From NCBI GenBank assembly GCA_002245135.1, contig NGBS01000873.1, forward strand, positions 124,001 to 188,000: a DNA stretch of 64,000 nt. Reading direction: 5' to 3'. Shown piece after piece: positions 25,637 through 38,140 of the stretch (positions are counted from its first letter, which is position 1; every line of letters begins with the position of its first letter). A program made the translations under genes and the position numbers. The notes beneath the pieces were generated by a model. The model was not told where the DNA came from, did no database searches, and saw nothing but the letters and a program-made list of their open reading frames with translations. Source of the DNA: Proteromonas lacertae (taxonomy: Eukaryota; Sar; Bigyra; Opalinata; Proteromonadidae).

Positions 25637-26677
25637 TTAAATAATTTGCTATATTTATTATTTCGATATTTTTTAAATGAGAAAAAAAGAAATAAAGATA
25701 TAAAAATGGTGTTGTTTAAAATATAATTGATTTTATTCATTCAGAATATTTTTTTGTTTCAAACGCTACTATAGACATAATTGCATCAGCTGAGATGAAT
25801 AGAATGTGAAAATATCGATATTAAGGAAATTATAAATGGAAAAATGAAAATTGTGTTCAAGCCTCTTTCAAGCCTATTCTTCAAAAAATTGGAAATAGCC
25901 CAAAATGGTTAAATCGAATTAAAACTATATTATTGTATGGTTTTGTATGTTTACTATAGTATTTTGTTGTTATAGAAGGCAAGATATTATTTAAAACTTT
26001 AGTATTTTACACAATTTTGTGAATTTAGTTCTATAAATTATTGTAGGTTACGAAAGTTTGAATGAAATGTTTGAATAATCCAAAGAGAAGAATCTAAAGA
26101 AATATGCACATTTGATGTGAAGAATGAATAGAAGTCCAAAGAAATGGGATATTCATTTCCGCATAATTATAAAAGATATTAGAAAAAGCTACAAAACAAT
26201 AAAATAGAAATATGTGAAATTCAGTTGATTTATTCGAAGCTTATGATTTATGGTATTATTGGTTGATGGATTATAAAACAGTGACAATGAGTGGTGAAAT
26301 ATAATATTATCACAATTTCGCGGATTTCCTACAAAGATATGTTTATTTATGTAAACAGTGCTATAGGATGGTATTTAATATAGATGATGAAGTAGCTGAA
26401 GTAGTATTTTAAAGAGAATTATTTAAGAAAGATGTATTTGATAAAAAATTCGTTTTAAAAAACATGAAAAGGAAGTATTATTAATAGAAATTGCTATACA
26501 ATTTTATTGTTTTATATCTATTCTAAAACAGAATATTATGATATACTAAATTAGAACTTTGTTTTAAATTATTGAAAGAGCTTGTTTTTATGAAGAGTTT
26601 TCTATATTTTGTATTTGCAGATTTGAGTTTTCATGTGATTTATCTAGAAAGTCAATAACACATCATCAAACATATAT
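25637..26677. other. Decayed stretch without intact gene
   Basis: About one kilobase with no ORF that holds up. Short pieces on the plus strand still read like protein, for example KPILQKIGNSPKWLNRIK near 25870 and NRSPKKWDIHFRIIIKDIRK near 26130, but they are broken by many stops in every frame. The piece directly follows the damaged BTB copy and precedes the 3' end of the ARM-kinase-LRR gene. It may be a relic of another gene or of a mobile element; I cannot identify either. Confidence 0.4.
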
Positions 26678-29600
26678 TTAGATTACTAACTTAATATTTA
26701 ATTTATATTTCGATTGAAATTCAAATAAATGTCTATACAAAGAAGACTTTCCACATTCATCAATCATATTATCTATTACATTAAAAAAATATGAAATACT
26801 ATTTATATATAATGTTTGTAAATGAGTTAATAAAGACAGTTTATTATATAATGACTGCAAAGAACTATTTGTTATTCTATTCTCTGAAATATCTAATAAC
26901 CTCACTCCTTTAATTGAATCAATGTTATTCATTAAATCCTCAAAATACTTATCACTTATATTTAAAGCTGTTATATAAATATAATAATCATAAGAGAGAT
27001 ATACACTTCAATTTCATCATATAACACTCTTCTGAATTCTTGAAGATATTCGATTCAAATACACTTTTAAATTCTATATTCTTATATATTAAATCATTGA
27101 GATATTGAATCTCATATTTATCACAAAACGAATAACAATTCCACATCTTATGAAGAAGAAATAAACACTGTTTCAATTCTCCTGATTCATTATATACATC
27201 ACATAACATTTTCAGTAATTCTACGTTGTACAATAATAATATAAATACTTCGATTATATCTAAACAGATAATGCCTATTTTTGAAGTAATACACGTTATT
27301 ATTTAAGAGTATGTTAAGAGGAATTGTTTTTTCTATTCTATCATTAAATCTACTATCTACATCCATTTCTATATAGATTAAAAAAGCAATTAATAATATA
27401 CTGTTTAATGAATCACATAAATTATCACAACTAATTCTCTTGAATGGATTTATTTGTGTTAAACTATTGAATAAAAACTGATAATTTGTATTTTTAATAT
27501 CAATATTTAATTCATCTTTATCTGAATAAAGATTCTTTATTCTATATTTTTCAATCCCATCATTCAAACTTTTTCCATTCAATATAAAATACATTATGCA
27601 ACCAACACTAAACATATCCGATGTTTTGTTTATTTCTTTCTTTAATATCACTTCTGGAGGCAAATAACTGTAAGTTGTTAAAGGCAATAGTATATCAGAT
27701 CTTAAGTTATATAAACAATAATCATCAATAAACAGATTAAAATCTTTGTCAAATAGGATATTAGTAGGTGATAGACTACCATGAATTAAGTTAACTGAAT
27801 TTAGACCTTTAATTGCTAAGCAAATATCTATCAAAATTTTGTTTATATTTATTATTATTTCTTCTCTATCTTTCAGCATTTCAAGAGAGTATGATAATTT
27901 TGGTTCACTAATTTCAACGGATAATTGACTAAATCTAAATGATATTATTGGTAATAAAAAACTGAATTTCATTATATTAATAATATGAGCAGATTCTTCA
28001 TAATGTTTCTTAATAGAAGTAAAAGATGGATTTATAACTTTGATCTTCTCTTGTGTTGATGTTTCTTCTTTTATAATATTACCAGTAGAATTATTTGGTA
28101 TTACTATATAAGCTGCTTTTGATGAATATTTTCTACATTTTGGATAGTGTTCTCTATAATATTATAAATCAATATATATACTTTATGAAATCTTTACACA
28201 ATCTTATTAACGAAACATCATCACTATTATTCAATACATATTCTATTTGTTCAATACAACTTTTATCAATAAACATTTGAAAATATTTATGTGAATCAAT
28301 TGAATTGTTTATTTCTTGAGCTTCTGAATTCTATTAAATTACATACCTATAAACATTTTAATACTCCTAATATATCATCATAAATATAGATTGAACTTTC
28401 AACAATATTATTATAGTCAATCATTCTGATAGTATAATTCACTAAATCAAATATTCCTAGATGAATCATTTCATTAACAGTATTTATATCTCCTTTATTT
28501 ATAATACTTTGAAATATGGAGATGATATAACCAATTTTTGTTACTATATCATCTTTGCTATCTTCAACACTGATCATATACTTGAATATATTAATTATTA
28601 ATGATAACAAACCAGAATTATATATCTTTTTGTAACTTTTATTTGAACCAATTGAAACAATATTCTTTACAATCGTCAAAACTCTTGAAATTACATCATT
28701 TTCATCATAACCTTCATTTATTTTGTACTGTCTAAATGCTACAACCAAAACTCTGTATATCTCGATTAACAATCCTTTATTAATAAGTGTAATTCCATAA
28801 TTATCAGAATTAATAGAAGAAAAGCCAACAAAAGTGTATATTATATATTCTATTAAAGAAGTAATTTCATTCTTTCTATTTTCATTTGACAATAGTTGTA
28901 TAAGTTTATTACTTGTACTTGAACACATTAATTTCACAAATTCTTCATCATTACTTCTACTAAGCTCACTAAAACTACACACACAAGTAAATATAATGCT
29001 TGTAGAAGATGAATTAATGAATATTTCTAACATAGTTGAAAAGAGTAAATAAACATGATTTGGGGATGGAAGTGTTTCATTAGAATGACAAAATAAATAT
29101 AAACTTGAAGTATAATCTTCTAGAATTGATTCACAAAAATCATTCTATTTAATTATAAAATTATAGTTAATTTATATACATTTTCTATTTTTCCTATAAT
29201 TATTGGTAAAATATCTTGATTAAGTATCGAATCTCTAACTATATCTGATATTCTACTCAAATTTCCAAGTGTTAACGAAGAAAATTCAATAATTTTATTA
29301 TCTTCACTGTCATGCATCACTTGACAAATAATATTAACCCCATTTGCTGCAACTATACTCTGCATTTGAAATTATTAAGGTAATAATAATAAAAATAAGT
29401 ATAAAAATAGGATATTTGATCTTCATTCCCAGTGGACAAATGTAGTATGATATAAATACTAAATTGTTGTATATTAGTATTACTGTTTTGTAAAAAAGAT
29501 AATAATGTGGTTACAAGACCATTGTCAATTATATCTTGAATTGTATATGATTTGCTTTGATACATATTGTTTAATGCATCTAAAGCTTCTATTACGATGG

Positions 29601-29734
29601 AATCATCACCAGATTGTAGACCATTTATAACATCAGTGAGCTAAAAAAGTAAAATCTTAGTTATACAGTTCTATATCTCATAAATCGAAAAAATAAAAAA
29701 AAGAAACACTTTTGGCTTTTTTTCGGATAACCAT
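26678..29734 (-). CDS. Importin-alpha-like ARM repeats fused to kinase-like domain and LRRs
   Basis: Minus-strand exons join into one protein of about 900 residues. The start used (29734, MVIRKKAKS) needs a 67-nt intron and is the least certain part. Residues up to about 430 are armadillo repeats with importin-alpha wording: VINGLQSGDDSIVIEALDAL, FSSLTLGNLSRISDIVRDSI, ending in the ARM10-like IEQIEYVLNNSDDVSLI. An IBB domain is missing. A kinase-like domain follows with HGSLSPTNILFD in place of HRDLKPxN, IDDYCLYNL in place of DFG, PPEVIL and DMFSVGCIMYFIL, so it is probably a pseudokinase. The C-terminus has leucine-rich repeats (VRLLDISENRITNSSLQSL). One intron (29360-29415) is U12-like. The joining of the three parts rests on continuous splicing, not on a homologue. 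Confidence 0.68.
29360..29415 (-). other. U12-type-like intron, AT-AG, in ARM-kinase-LRR gene
   Basis: The 56-nt intron begins ATATCCTATT, close to the U12 donor consensus ATATCCTT. It carries TTACCTTAATAA about 16 nt before the end, close to the U12 branch consensus TTCCTTAAC, and ends ATGCAG. No GT donor fits the phase. Removing it joins STGNEDQ to SIVAANGVNII, which restores the armadillo repeat spacing of importin-alpha. Confidence 0.8.
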
Positions 29735-29803
29735 AAACCTCCCACTATTTTAAAATCTAAAATGATTACTATTCTATTAATTAATTGTATTTATTTTATA
29801 TTA

Positions 29804-31509
29804 TTAAATTAAAGAGTGATGGCCTGTACCATCCTGCTTGCATAAAGGACATTTTCTATTATATACCAACCAACTGTCGATACATTCACTATGAAATATG
29901 TGATTACAACATAATATCTTTATTTTCTCACCTTCTTCAAAATTATTCAGGCAAATTGAACAAGTATCATAATTTACAAAATCACACGAATTATACACTG
30001 TTTCTGGTAATAACATAATTTCTTTATAATCAGCAGCTATAATAGGCTCACGAGGTATCAATGGAATTTGCTATAATCAAGAATAATACAAATGTATATA
30101 CAAATCTTCTTCTTCTTCTTATTTCTCTTACAAATACAAAGATAAAATAGATACAAACTATAAGAATAGTAACTGTTAATATTGCTAATAAATATAAATA
30201 TAATATTAATATAGAAAATTATACCAGAAAAATACAAAGTAGCTTTAAGAAATGATGGGTATGGTTTTGGATCATTTTCGGAGAGTGTTAAATGGATTGT
30301 AGTTAAATTCAGCGCTTTAATTGATAAATCAACATCATAATAACCACCACCAATTACATACAGAGTGAAAAATAATATTAAATGAAAAAAACACTTATAG
30401 CAAAAGAAATTAAAAAAAAAAATGATATAATGATGTTCTATCATCAATAACCATTGAGTAACCAGCTCTAGGATAGTTCAAATCTTTAATCTAAATAAAT
30501 ACATAGATAGATAATATATATACTTTATTCCATATCAATATTTTCTCAGTTATATTCAACACCAATGTAATTCCACTAACACTTTCACCTAAACCATAAG
30601 GATATAATCCTCCATGTAATATAAATAAATCTTTATAAAATACAGCACTATGTAAATATCTACAATAATGGCCATTTTTTGGGTATAACTCATACCATTC
30701 ATTCTTTTCTACTATATAATACCATATATCACATAATATTTCATTCTTTTCATAGGATAATCCACCATGTATGAAAAAATAATGTAAAGTTGTTGTATTC
30801 TTTTTATTATCAATAAATTCATACATTGCAGCTAATAAATATTAATATATAATATATATATACATGCAAAATAATATCTTTGTTTAGGATATTTCTTAGT
30901 ATTTATTGTCTTCCATATTCTTGAGGTTAAATTATAAATTGTTATATTATTGTCTATTTTTCTAGTATTTCCTCCCCATATGTATAATAAATCATTTATT
31001 GCGAAACTGCTATGACCAAATCTTGATATAAACTGCTGTGGACACTATATATTACAAATATATCGATAATTATACACTTCTGTGATAAGATCTTCTTATT
31101 TTACTAGGAACAAATCTATAAATCTCTTTAGTAGTGAGTCCTTTTGAATCAATACCTCCAAGTACAACTAATTCACCTTTTCTACTACCTTCTGTAATAA
31201 TCGACTAAATATTAACATAATATAATTTTTAAATACCATTGAATGATCAGATAATTCAGAGTCTGTAAGAATAACAGAAAAATTCATCTCTTTTGTGATT
31301 GGTGTATCTGTTAAATTGACAACTGTTAGGTGTGCTTCATATCTTTTTTCTCTAGTCATTGAAGCAACTCCACCATAGGAATAAAGAATTGAATCCAAAA
31401 TCACACTTTTATGAGAAACAATTTTAGATAAAGATTTGGATGTCTCTAATATAGGAATCCAATCTGATGAGGAACAAAATTGAAGGAAGATTAGAAAAAT
31501 AAACACCAT
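29804..31509 (-). CDS. Secreted-entry Kelch-transmembrane-RING-H2 protein, likely membrane E3 ligase
   Basis: The start at 31509 gives a signal peptide (MVFIFLIFLQFCSSS). Five or more Kelch-type strands follow over several exons: ILYSYGGVASMTREKRYE, DLLYIWGGNTRKIDN, HYFFIHGGLSYEKNE, LFILHGGLYPYGLGES and YVIGGGYYDVD. Next come a transmembrane segment (FSGIIFYINIIFIFISNI region), a Lys/Arg-rich cytosolic stretch and a RING-H2 finger (CSICLNNFEEGEKIKILCCNHIFHSECIDSW is the span; key ligands CxxC, CxH, HxxC and CPLC). It is probably a ubiquitin ligase with an extracellular or lumenal Kelch propeller. The Kelch junction at 30365-30428 needs a U12-like AT-AC intron. The exact exon ends near 31060-31120 and around the TM are less sure. 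Confidence 0.75.
30365..30428 (-). other. U12-type-like intron, AT-AC, in Kelch-RING gene
   Basis: The 64-nt intron begins ATATCATTTT and ends TTTTTCAC, with CATTTAATATT about 12 nt before the end. Removing it joins GYSMVIDDRTS to FLYVIGGGYYD, a normal Kelch blade (SMVxD then LYVIGG). No GT-AG pair gives a blade of this form. The donor departs from consensus at position 6, so this is the weakest of the four AT introns. Confidence 0.65.
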
Positions 31510-31597
31510 TTTCTTAAAAGAAAACGGATTGATTTTTAAAATTCTTACTAAAAAAAGATTCGTTTCATTCAATTTTAAACTGAATCATGATAATTCG

Positions 31598-32990
31598 ATG
31601 AGCAAATATCAGGAAATTACTAATCTATACAATCAAATTGGTCTTTCATCAACACCTACAAATTTAATAAAACCAGAAGAACCTCCTTTCTCATCTGATG
31701 ACTCATTAAATTCTACAAAATATGTATATCCAATAAATGAGATAAAATAGAATAAAAATAAACGACCACCAACTTCAAATTTAAATGAGCCAGTATATTT
31801 TTCTTTAATTTGTGATATTAGAAACCCAAGAAAAAACGGTTTATGTGGGATGAATTGCTTCATAAAAAGTTCTTAGCAAGTATTTTTGATTTTGGACTTA
31901 AAAGTAATTGTTTTTTTTCTAATCCTTCTAGCCATTTCCCCAAAGTGGATTCTTCAATCTTTAAATGTTTTTCCAGCTGAACTAACTTCAGAAAATATAA
32001 AAAGCCATCTACAAGTAAGATATATTATATATATATATATATTTAATTAGAAATATCGTCTCAATTCACAGAAGAGTAGAGATTCCTTTATAAATTGTTA
32101 TAATGAGACGATCAAAAATTTAGATAGCCAACCACACGTATACAATTAATAAATAAAATAAAAATAGAATTACTATCAAGCTCCTTCAACAAAATTTAAT
32201 CTCTATCCAATCTCACTTCCAGATCCATCAAACCCAATGTCTGATATAAATACAAACATTTCTACAACAACAACAACAACAGATACATTTAATCCATTTA
32301 GAGGTGATGGTGATGATGATAATGATGAGAATAATAGTAATGACAATATAAATAATAATAATAATCATTCAAATGAGAGTATTTCATATCAACAATGTTT
32401 GAATAACTTTCTAAAACAAAAAGTATTGAAATATTCATTATTATTTATAGGAATTATATGATGAAGCAATGAAACAATTACTCTCATCATATCAATCATT
32501 AGTAAACATCAATAATAATAATAATAATAATAATATTCCTCAATCACCTCCTTTATTACCATCATCTACATCAATGATATCAAATTCATTGAGTTATGAA
32601 ATACAACAACAACAACAACTTCCACCACCACCGCCACTACTACTACCTACATCATCATCATTATCAACACAACAACAACAACAATTTCAACTGCAGAATA
32701 ATAACAATCAAAGTGAAGATATAAAACAGAATTCATTTTTTACACTTCCTTGTATATATATATATTAATTTAATTGAATAGCTCCTTTAGATAATTCATT
32801 TTCGTTGTATGGAGGTGAAGGTAATATACAAACAAATGAAATTGTTCCAATGATGAAGCAGATTGAAATGCATAAACAGATTAAGACTCAGCATGATATG
32901 AGGTTTGTTGCTAATATGCAACAAAGTGGAGATATATCTCCTTCGATTAGTACAAGTGGTAAAGATGATACTTTTGATTTTTTGAATTAA
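31598..32990 (+). CDS. GARP/SHAQKYF-type Myb-like transcription factor
   Basis: Eight exons (31598-31723, 31751-31792, 31822-31903, 31932-32014, 32051-32137, 32168-32422, 32451-32751, 32782-32990) give 394 residues. The DNA-binding domain sits at about residues 57-115: KKRFMWDELLHKKFLASIFD, then PKWILQSLNVFP, and the signature ENIKSHLQKYRL. This single-repeat Myb class is best known from plant GARP proteins and from amoebozoans. The rest is Asn-, Thr-, Gln- and Pro-rich and probably disordered, ending with a helical piece (EMHKQIKTQHDMRFVANMQQ). It is a nuclear regulator by inference. Four introns fall inside or next to the DNA-binding domain, and splicing is needed to assemble it. Confidence 0.88.
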
Positions 32991-33104
32991 TTTATAAATT
33001 ATTGTGTATTTATATTATTACATAAGTATTATCTATGATTGTGTATTTATACTGTTCTTTTAACACTAAATAAACTTCATAAATTAACAAAAATATTAAA
33101 TTAT

Positions 33105-33637
33105 CTATTGTTTATCACTATTATTATCATTATTCCATCCCCATTCAACAGGATTTTGATTATTAAATGCTGATTTTGGAGCTGGTATCATTGAAGGAGG
33201 TAGAGATTGAACTTTTACTGGTTCTCTTAGTTCTGGTGGTAAATTACCCAATGCAGCAGATTGTTTCACTTCTACAGGAGTCCATTTCTCAAAGTTAGTT
33301 GCTGAATAGTTGTCTCTGAAGATTCCAGGAGGTATTACTCTTGTTGCACTGTCTTGATCTTGAAATGAACTATGAGCATATGGACACGAATTTCCAAGAG
33401 AACAATTACCTGTAACTTTCCAGTTTACACATTCTGGTATAGAACGTTCTAATGCTAATTCTTGTGGGTCTAATCAATATATGCGTGTTTTTATATTATT
33501 ATAATACTCCTAACAGAATCATACCACATCTTCACATTCATTTTATGTTTATAAGAATTAAAATGTTGTGCTCTAATCTCAGCACTATCGTTGAACGTCC
33601 TTCTACAATATTCACATGTGTATTTAGGAAGTGGCAT
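33105..33637 (-). CDS. U11/U12 snRNP 20K (ZMAT5) homologue, minor spliceosome
   Basis: Two exons (33637-33508, 33469-33105; 38-nt intron) give 164 residues. The N-terminal U1C-type C2H2 finger is YTCEYCRRTFNDSAEIRAQH with the second His in HKMNVKMWYD. A CCCH finger follows (CVNWKVTGNCSLGNSCPYAH). That order, a matrin/U1C finger with MWYD and then one CCCH finger, is the layout of ZMAT5, a specific component of the U11/U12 di-snRNP. The C-terminal part (EKWTPVEVKQ, LPPELREPVKV) is longer than in human ZMAT5 and ends Asn-rich. Alternative CCCH proteins with a U1C finger exist, so the assignment is likely rather than certain. It lies head-to-head with riboflavin synthase, 61 bases apart. Confidence 0.78.
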
Positions 33638-33698
33638 TAGGAGAAAAAAAGAAAAATCACTCTCAAACGAAATCAAGCTTTTCAATACTCTTTTTTTA

Positions 33699-34465
33699 AT
33701 GTTTACAGGAATTGTTGAAGAAATTGGCACAATTATATCTGCAGAGATGAAGAACAACATTAAATTATGGGATGATACTATTGGTAATGGATTTATTCTT
33801 GTAATTAAGTGTGTTGAAGCTCTGAAGGAATGTTACATTGGATGTAGTATTGCAGTGAATGGAACATGTTTGACAGTAATAGAATATGACAGTGAAACAT
33901 TTACTGTTAATTGTGCTCCAGAAACGTATAATATGTTTAATATACTCAATTTAGATTGAGATGTACAAATTTAGAATTGTTAAAAGCAGGTGATAAAGTA
34001 AATTTAGAAAGAGCATTGAAAGAAGGAGGTAGAAATTCCGGTCACATTGTCCAAGGTCATGTTGATTGTACTGGCGTATTAGATGATAAGCATATTGAAG
34101 GAGATTCACTTTGGATAAGAATAAAATGTGATAATGAAACTGTAATGAGACAAATTGTTCCAAAAGGGTTTGTTTCGTTGGATGGAACGAGTTTGACAGT
34201 ATGTGAAGTGACTAAAAACACATTTACTGTTATGCTTATATCACATACTCAACAACATATTATAATTCCTCAAAAAAGTATAGGTGATAAGATAAATATA
34301 GAAGTATAAATGATATGAATATATTTATTTTAGACTGATATAACTGGAAAATACATTTATAAGTACATTAATAATATCTATGACACTATTAATTCAATGA
34401 ATAAAAGAATTAATGAAAGACTTGATAAAATTGAGATGAGAATATCTCAATTGGAGAATAAATAG
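33699..34465 (+). CDS. Riboflavin synthase (alpha chain)
   Basis: Three exons (33699-33925, 33955-34303, 34334-34465; introns 29 and 30 nt) give 235 residues. The N-terminus MFTGIVEEIGTI is diagnostic. Two lumazine-synthase-like barrels follow, with IAVNGTCLTV and CAPETLRCTNLELLKAGDKV in the first and SLDGTSLTVCEV in the second; the linker is GGRNSGHIVQGHVDCTG. It makes riboflavin from two 6,7-dimethyl-8-ribityllumazines. The C-terminal 40 residues form a charged helix (SMNKRINERLDKIEMRISQL) that goes beyond the core and may drive trimerisation. Presence of the gene implies that the organism makes its own riboflavin. Confidence 0.96.
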
Positions 34466-34633
34466 TGATTTTAAAGTTTGTTATGGTGTGTATATATGTG
34501 TCTGTTGTTGTTAAAAACATAAATTACATAATTGACAATAATACATGTCATTGTAATGTAATATTTATTTTTTGAATTATTTTTAAGACTATAAGATTTA
34601 TATACTTTCTTTAAATACTATCAAGCTATATAA

Positions 34634-36864
34634 ATGGCGCATTTACTAGGGGAACTAGAAAATCTGATTAATGAGAATAGTAATTTAAAAGAGAAGTACA
34701 ATCAATTGTTTGCAGATTATCAATACAATATTTCATTGTTTAAGGAAAGGGATGAAGAATTAAATCAGATGGATAAGCAATTAAGAGAATTTCAAAGAGT
34801 ATATTCACTTTGTGTAACAATTATAGCATTTTGGAGATATGGAAAATGTCATAGACAAACAAAATATAGAAATACAAAAATTAAATGACTTAAGAAAAGA
34901 AGATCATGAATCATTTAATTCTGTAGAAGGACAATATCAAGAACACATACAAAAATTGACATTAGATATAAATAAACTACAAGAGAATATGAAAGAGGAC
35001 AAGAACGAATATACAAAAGAAATGAAGAATTTGGTATGATATTCACTTTAAGTTAAATAATAGAAAATAAAACACACTAAAGAGGTAGAAAACCTTAAAC
35101 AGAAGTACCAGGCAAAAATAAAAGATATAGATTTAGAGAATAAGAGTAGAATCAATGAACTTAAAAACTGAATATAAAACAGTATGAGATGGAGAATAAA
35201 GCAATACAAAAACAATCAAATTTGTATATATACTATATCATATTTAATTGATTATTATAATATAGAAATGAAGATAAATGTTATCAATTTCAAGAACAAA
35301 TAATGACATTAGAAAATATAAATCAGGATCATATTCATAAGTTAGAAGAAAAGAAAATTAAAATAAAAAAATTAGAAGAAGTTGAAGATAAATATAATGA
35401 ATTAGTTACAGATTACAATTCTTTAAAATCAACCAATGAACAAATGACAAATGATATAAATGAATATATAAATAAATTAAATGAAAATGAACATATTATA
35501 TCTAAATATGAACAAGATAATTCTACACTACATAGTTTAATAAAAGAGTATAAATGTTTATATAACATATTTTTATATTTATAGAGGTGATGATAAAATA
35601 AATTCATTTTCTTCTGAAAATGTAAAATTACAAGGAATAATCGAAGAGTTGCAAGTAAATTTAGCAGACTACAGTCAGAAATATAATGAAATAAACCATA
35701 AATATATTCAACTAGAATCTCAATATGATAGATTAGATAATGAGAATAAGAATATAAATGGAGTTATTTTGAATAACAAAAACGAATTATATGAAAGAGA
35801 TAAAAAGATGATTAGTCTTTCAGATGAATATAAAACTCTTCAACAACAATATAATGAATTGAAAGAGAAATATAATAAAGATATATCAACCTATAGAAAT
35901 GAATATAATGATCAACTGGAATTAATGAGTAGTAAATATGAAAATGATGTAAGTGAAAAGGAGAGAATTATCAATGAATTAAATCAACAAATACAACAAT
36001 TACAACAACAAAATCAACAACAATATAATCAATCACCACCACCACCACCTCCTCCTCCTCCAATGATTATTACTAATAATTTGCCTGATCCAGATGAACC
36101 ATCGTTATCAACAAATGATTCATTAAAAGAATTTGCTTCAATTTTAGCGATGACACCAAATACAAAGAAATTATTAGCTGATGTAAAAACACCTCAAAGT
36201 AAAAGCAATAATAATAATAATAATATATATATATATGAACCACATAATCCATCTCCTTTAAAACAACAAATAAAATATAATAATAATGACTATGAAAAAG
36301 CAGAATTGAATAATCAAATAATTGAGTTACAAGATGAAAATCAAAAACTAAAGAATCAAATATTAGTTATGACTCAAACAGTTACAGTATGAATTATATT
36401 TGAATATATTTTATTATAGGAACTTGAAAAACGAATGAAGAATAAAATTGATGTTGGGATCAACACTGATAATGAGCAATATGATGATATTCTCAATCAA
36501 AATGAAGAATTGAATAAAGAGAATGAAAAATTGAATGAAGAAGTTGAAACATTGAAAAATGATTTAGGATAAACAGAAAGATATGAATTCTCAATTAATT
36601 TCTAGAAGTACAGATAAAACTAGACAAATTAGACAATTACAAGACTTATATGATTCTATTCTAAAGAAATACAATGAATTGAAAGATAATCAACCAGTAT
36701 TGATTATTATAGTTAATATTTTTAATAGACACAATTAAAAGTCATTGGACAACAGCAATCACTATCTCCAAAACCTCCTGTCTCTTCTCCAGCAATAATA
36801 TACCCAAAAATGAAAACTAAGAAACCACAAATGAAAATTAGAAATTATAACCAAAAAGATTAAT
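34634..36864 (+). CDS. Long coiled-coil protein, Pro-rich near C-terminus
   Basis: Seven or more exons encode a protein of about 680 residues that is heptad-rich almost throughout, starting MAHLLGELENLINENSNLKE. Introns are recognisable at 34799-34826, about 35035-35064, 35226-35266, 35548-35584, 36390-36419 and 36701-36732. A poly-Gln/poly-Pro stretch (QQQYNQSPPPPPPPPPM) interrupts the coil at about two thirds. Two single-base frame breaks need correction: the A5 run at 35163-35167 and GG at 36567-36568. In both cases the coiled coil resumes directly in the next frame. Structural or basal-body coiled-coil proteins look like this, but no family is assigned. Confidence 0.65.
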
Positions 36865-36975
36865 AATTATTTAATATTCTATTAGTTTATATATATTTAT
36901 TATGTCTAAAACTCAGTTTTTTCAAAATACATTTACAAACCCATTTTCAAATCAAATAGACGTTTTTTATTGAAA

Positions 36976-37982
36976 ATGAACGATATATACACAAATAGAT
37001 TCCAAAGAACTGTAACAACAGAAGATCAGTTGTTTACATATGTATATCTATTGAATTAATAACAATAGGGAACTAATAAACCATGTCGTGTACCAATTAG
37101 TGAACATCACGAATACCAGACATGGGACTTTCTAAAAGAGACAGAAAATCCAGAAGAATTTCATCCTATATCATCTACAACAACAACAAAGTATTATTTA
37201 TTGTTTTTATAGAATTTTCATAGATTTCACACTGGTTTCAGAAGAAGATATCAAGAAAACATAGAGCCAGAGTATTATCAACAAAAGAAAATAAACGAAC
37301 AAATAAAAGAACAACAAACTGCTGAACATAATGTGAAAAGAGCAGAAAATTTAAATCAAATGAAAAATGTATAATATATTTGTGTTTATATAATTAATTA
37401 TAGAGACATGGATACAATATAATAACAGGAGAACCACTTCCAAACCCAAATCCTTTACCAGACAAGCCTAGAGCGCAAAGACGCCATTTAACAGGTGAAT
37501 TTTCAGATGAAATTAAAAGAGAAACTGAAATTCGTTTATTAAATTCAAAACATCGATTTCATGCAGAAACTAAAGATACTGTGAATAGTTTAGAAAGGAC
37601 GAACTTACTAGCACAGAATGGTATTCCAGATAGTCATAAATTTAGTACAATTATCGGATATGGAACGAGAAATCTACAATCTAAAGGAGTTCAAGATAAT
37701 TTCGTTGGTAATGAGTATTATAAACCTCCTGTTGGTGCTACTATTAATACATTAGCAGCAGCTGGAACTAGTGTAACACGTGTACCATCTGTACATAACA
37801 ATTACCCAAGAGATGAGAAGTTATTTACTGGAAATGCAACTGTTGAGTCCTATTTGTCACAATCTCAAGCTAGACCTCCTACTTATAAACAATCATCGAA
37901 TAGAACTTCTGCAAGAAAGAATAATGGACCACTGCCAAAGACTTTAGAAATACAATCTGTTAGGGATTTACCACCCTACTAG
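36976..37982 (+). CDS. Possible axonemal/flagella-associated protein
   Basis: Four exons (36976-37041, 37069-37190, 37224-37368, 37404-37982) give 303 residues starting MNDIYTNRFQRTVTTEDQLF. Aromatic, Pro- and Gly-rich loops such as RHGYNIITGEPLPNPNPLPD and TGFRRRYQENIEPEYYQQKK, and a Ser/Thr/Pro tail, give the look of microtubule-inner or flagella-associated proteins, where HGYNxxTG-type turns recur. No catalytic motif, signal or membrane helix is present. The flagellar link is inference from texture only. Confidence 0.6.
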
Positions 37983-38140
37983 TTTAATAAGTGTCTTATT
38001 TAATTTATTTTTTATATAAAAGTGTAAATTAATGGATTGTCTGTTTTGTATATCGCAAAGAAAAAAACATAATCATTTTCATAATATTTGATAAGGCTTG
38101 ATAAGTATATTTGTATGTGTTTGAAATTTGAATATTTGTG

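Noticed and set aside
33926-33954. Apparent frameshift between the two riboflavin synthase halves
   Set aside because: A 29-nt intron joins PET to LRCTN in frame.
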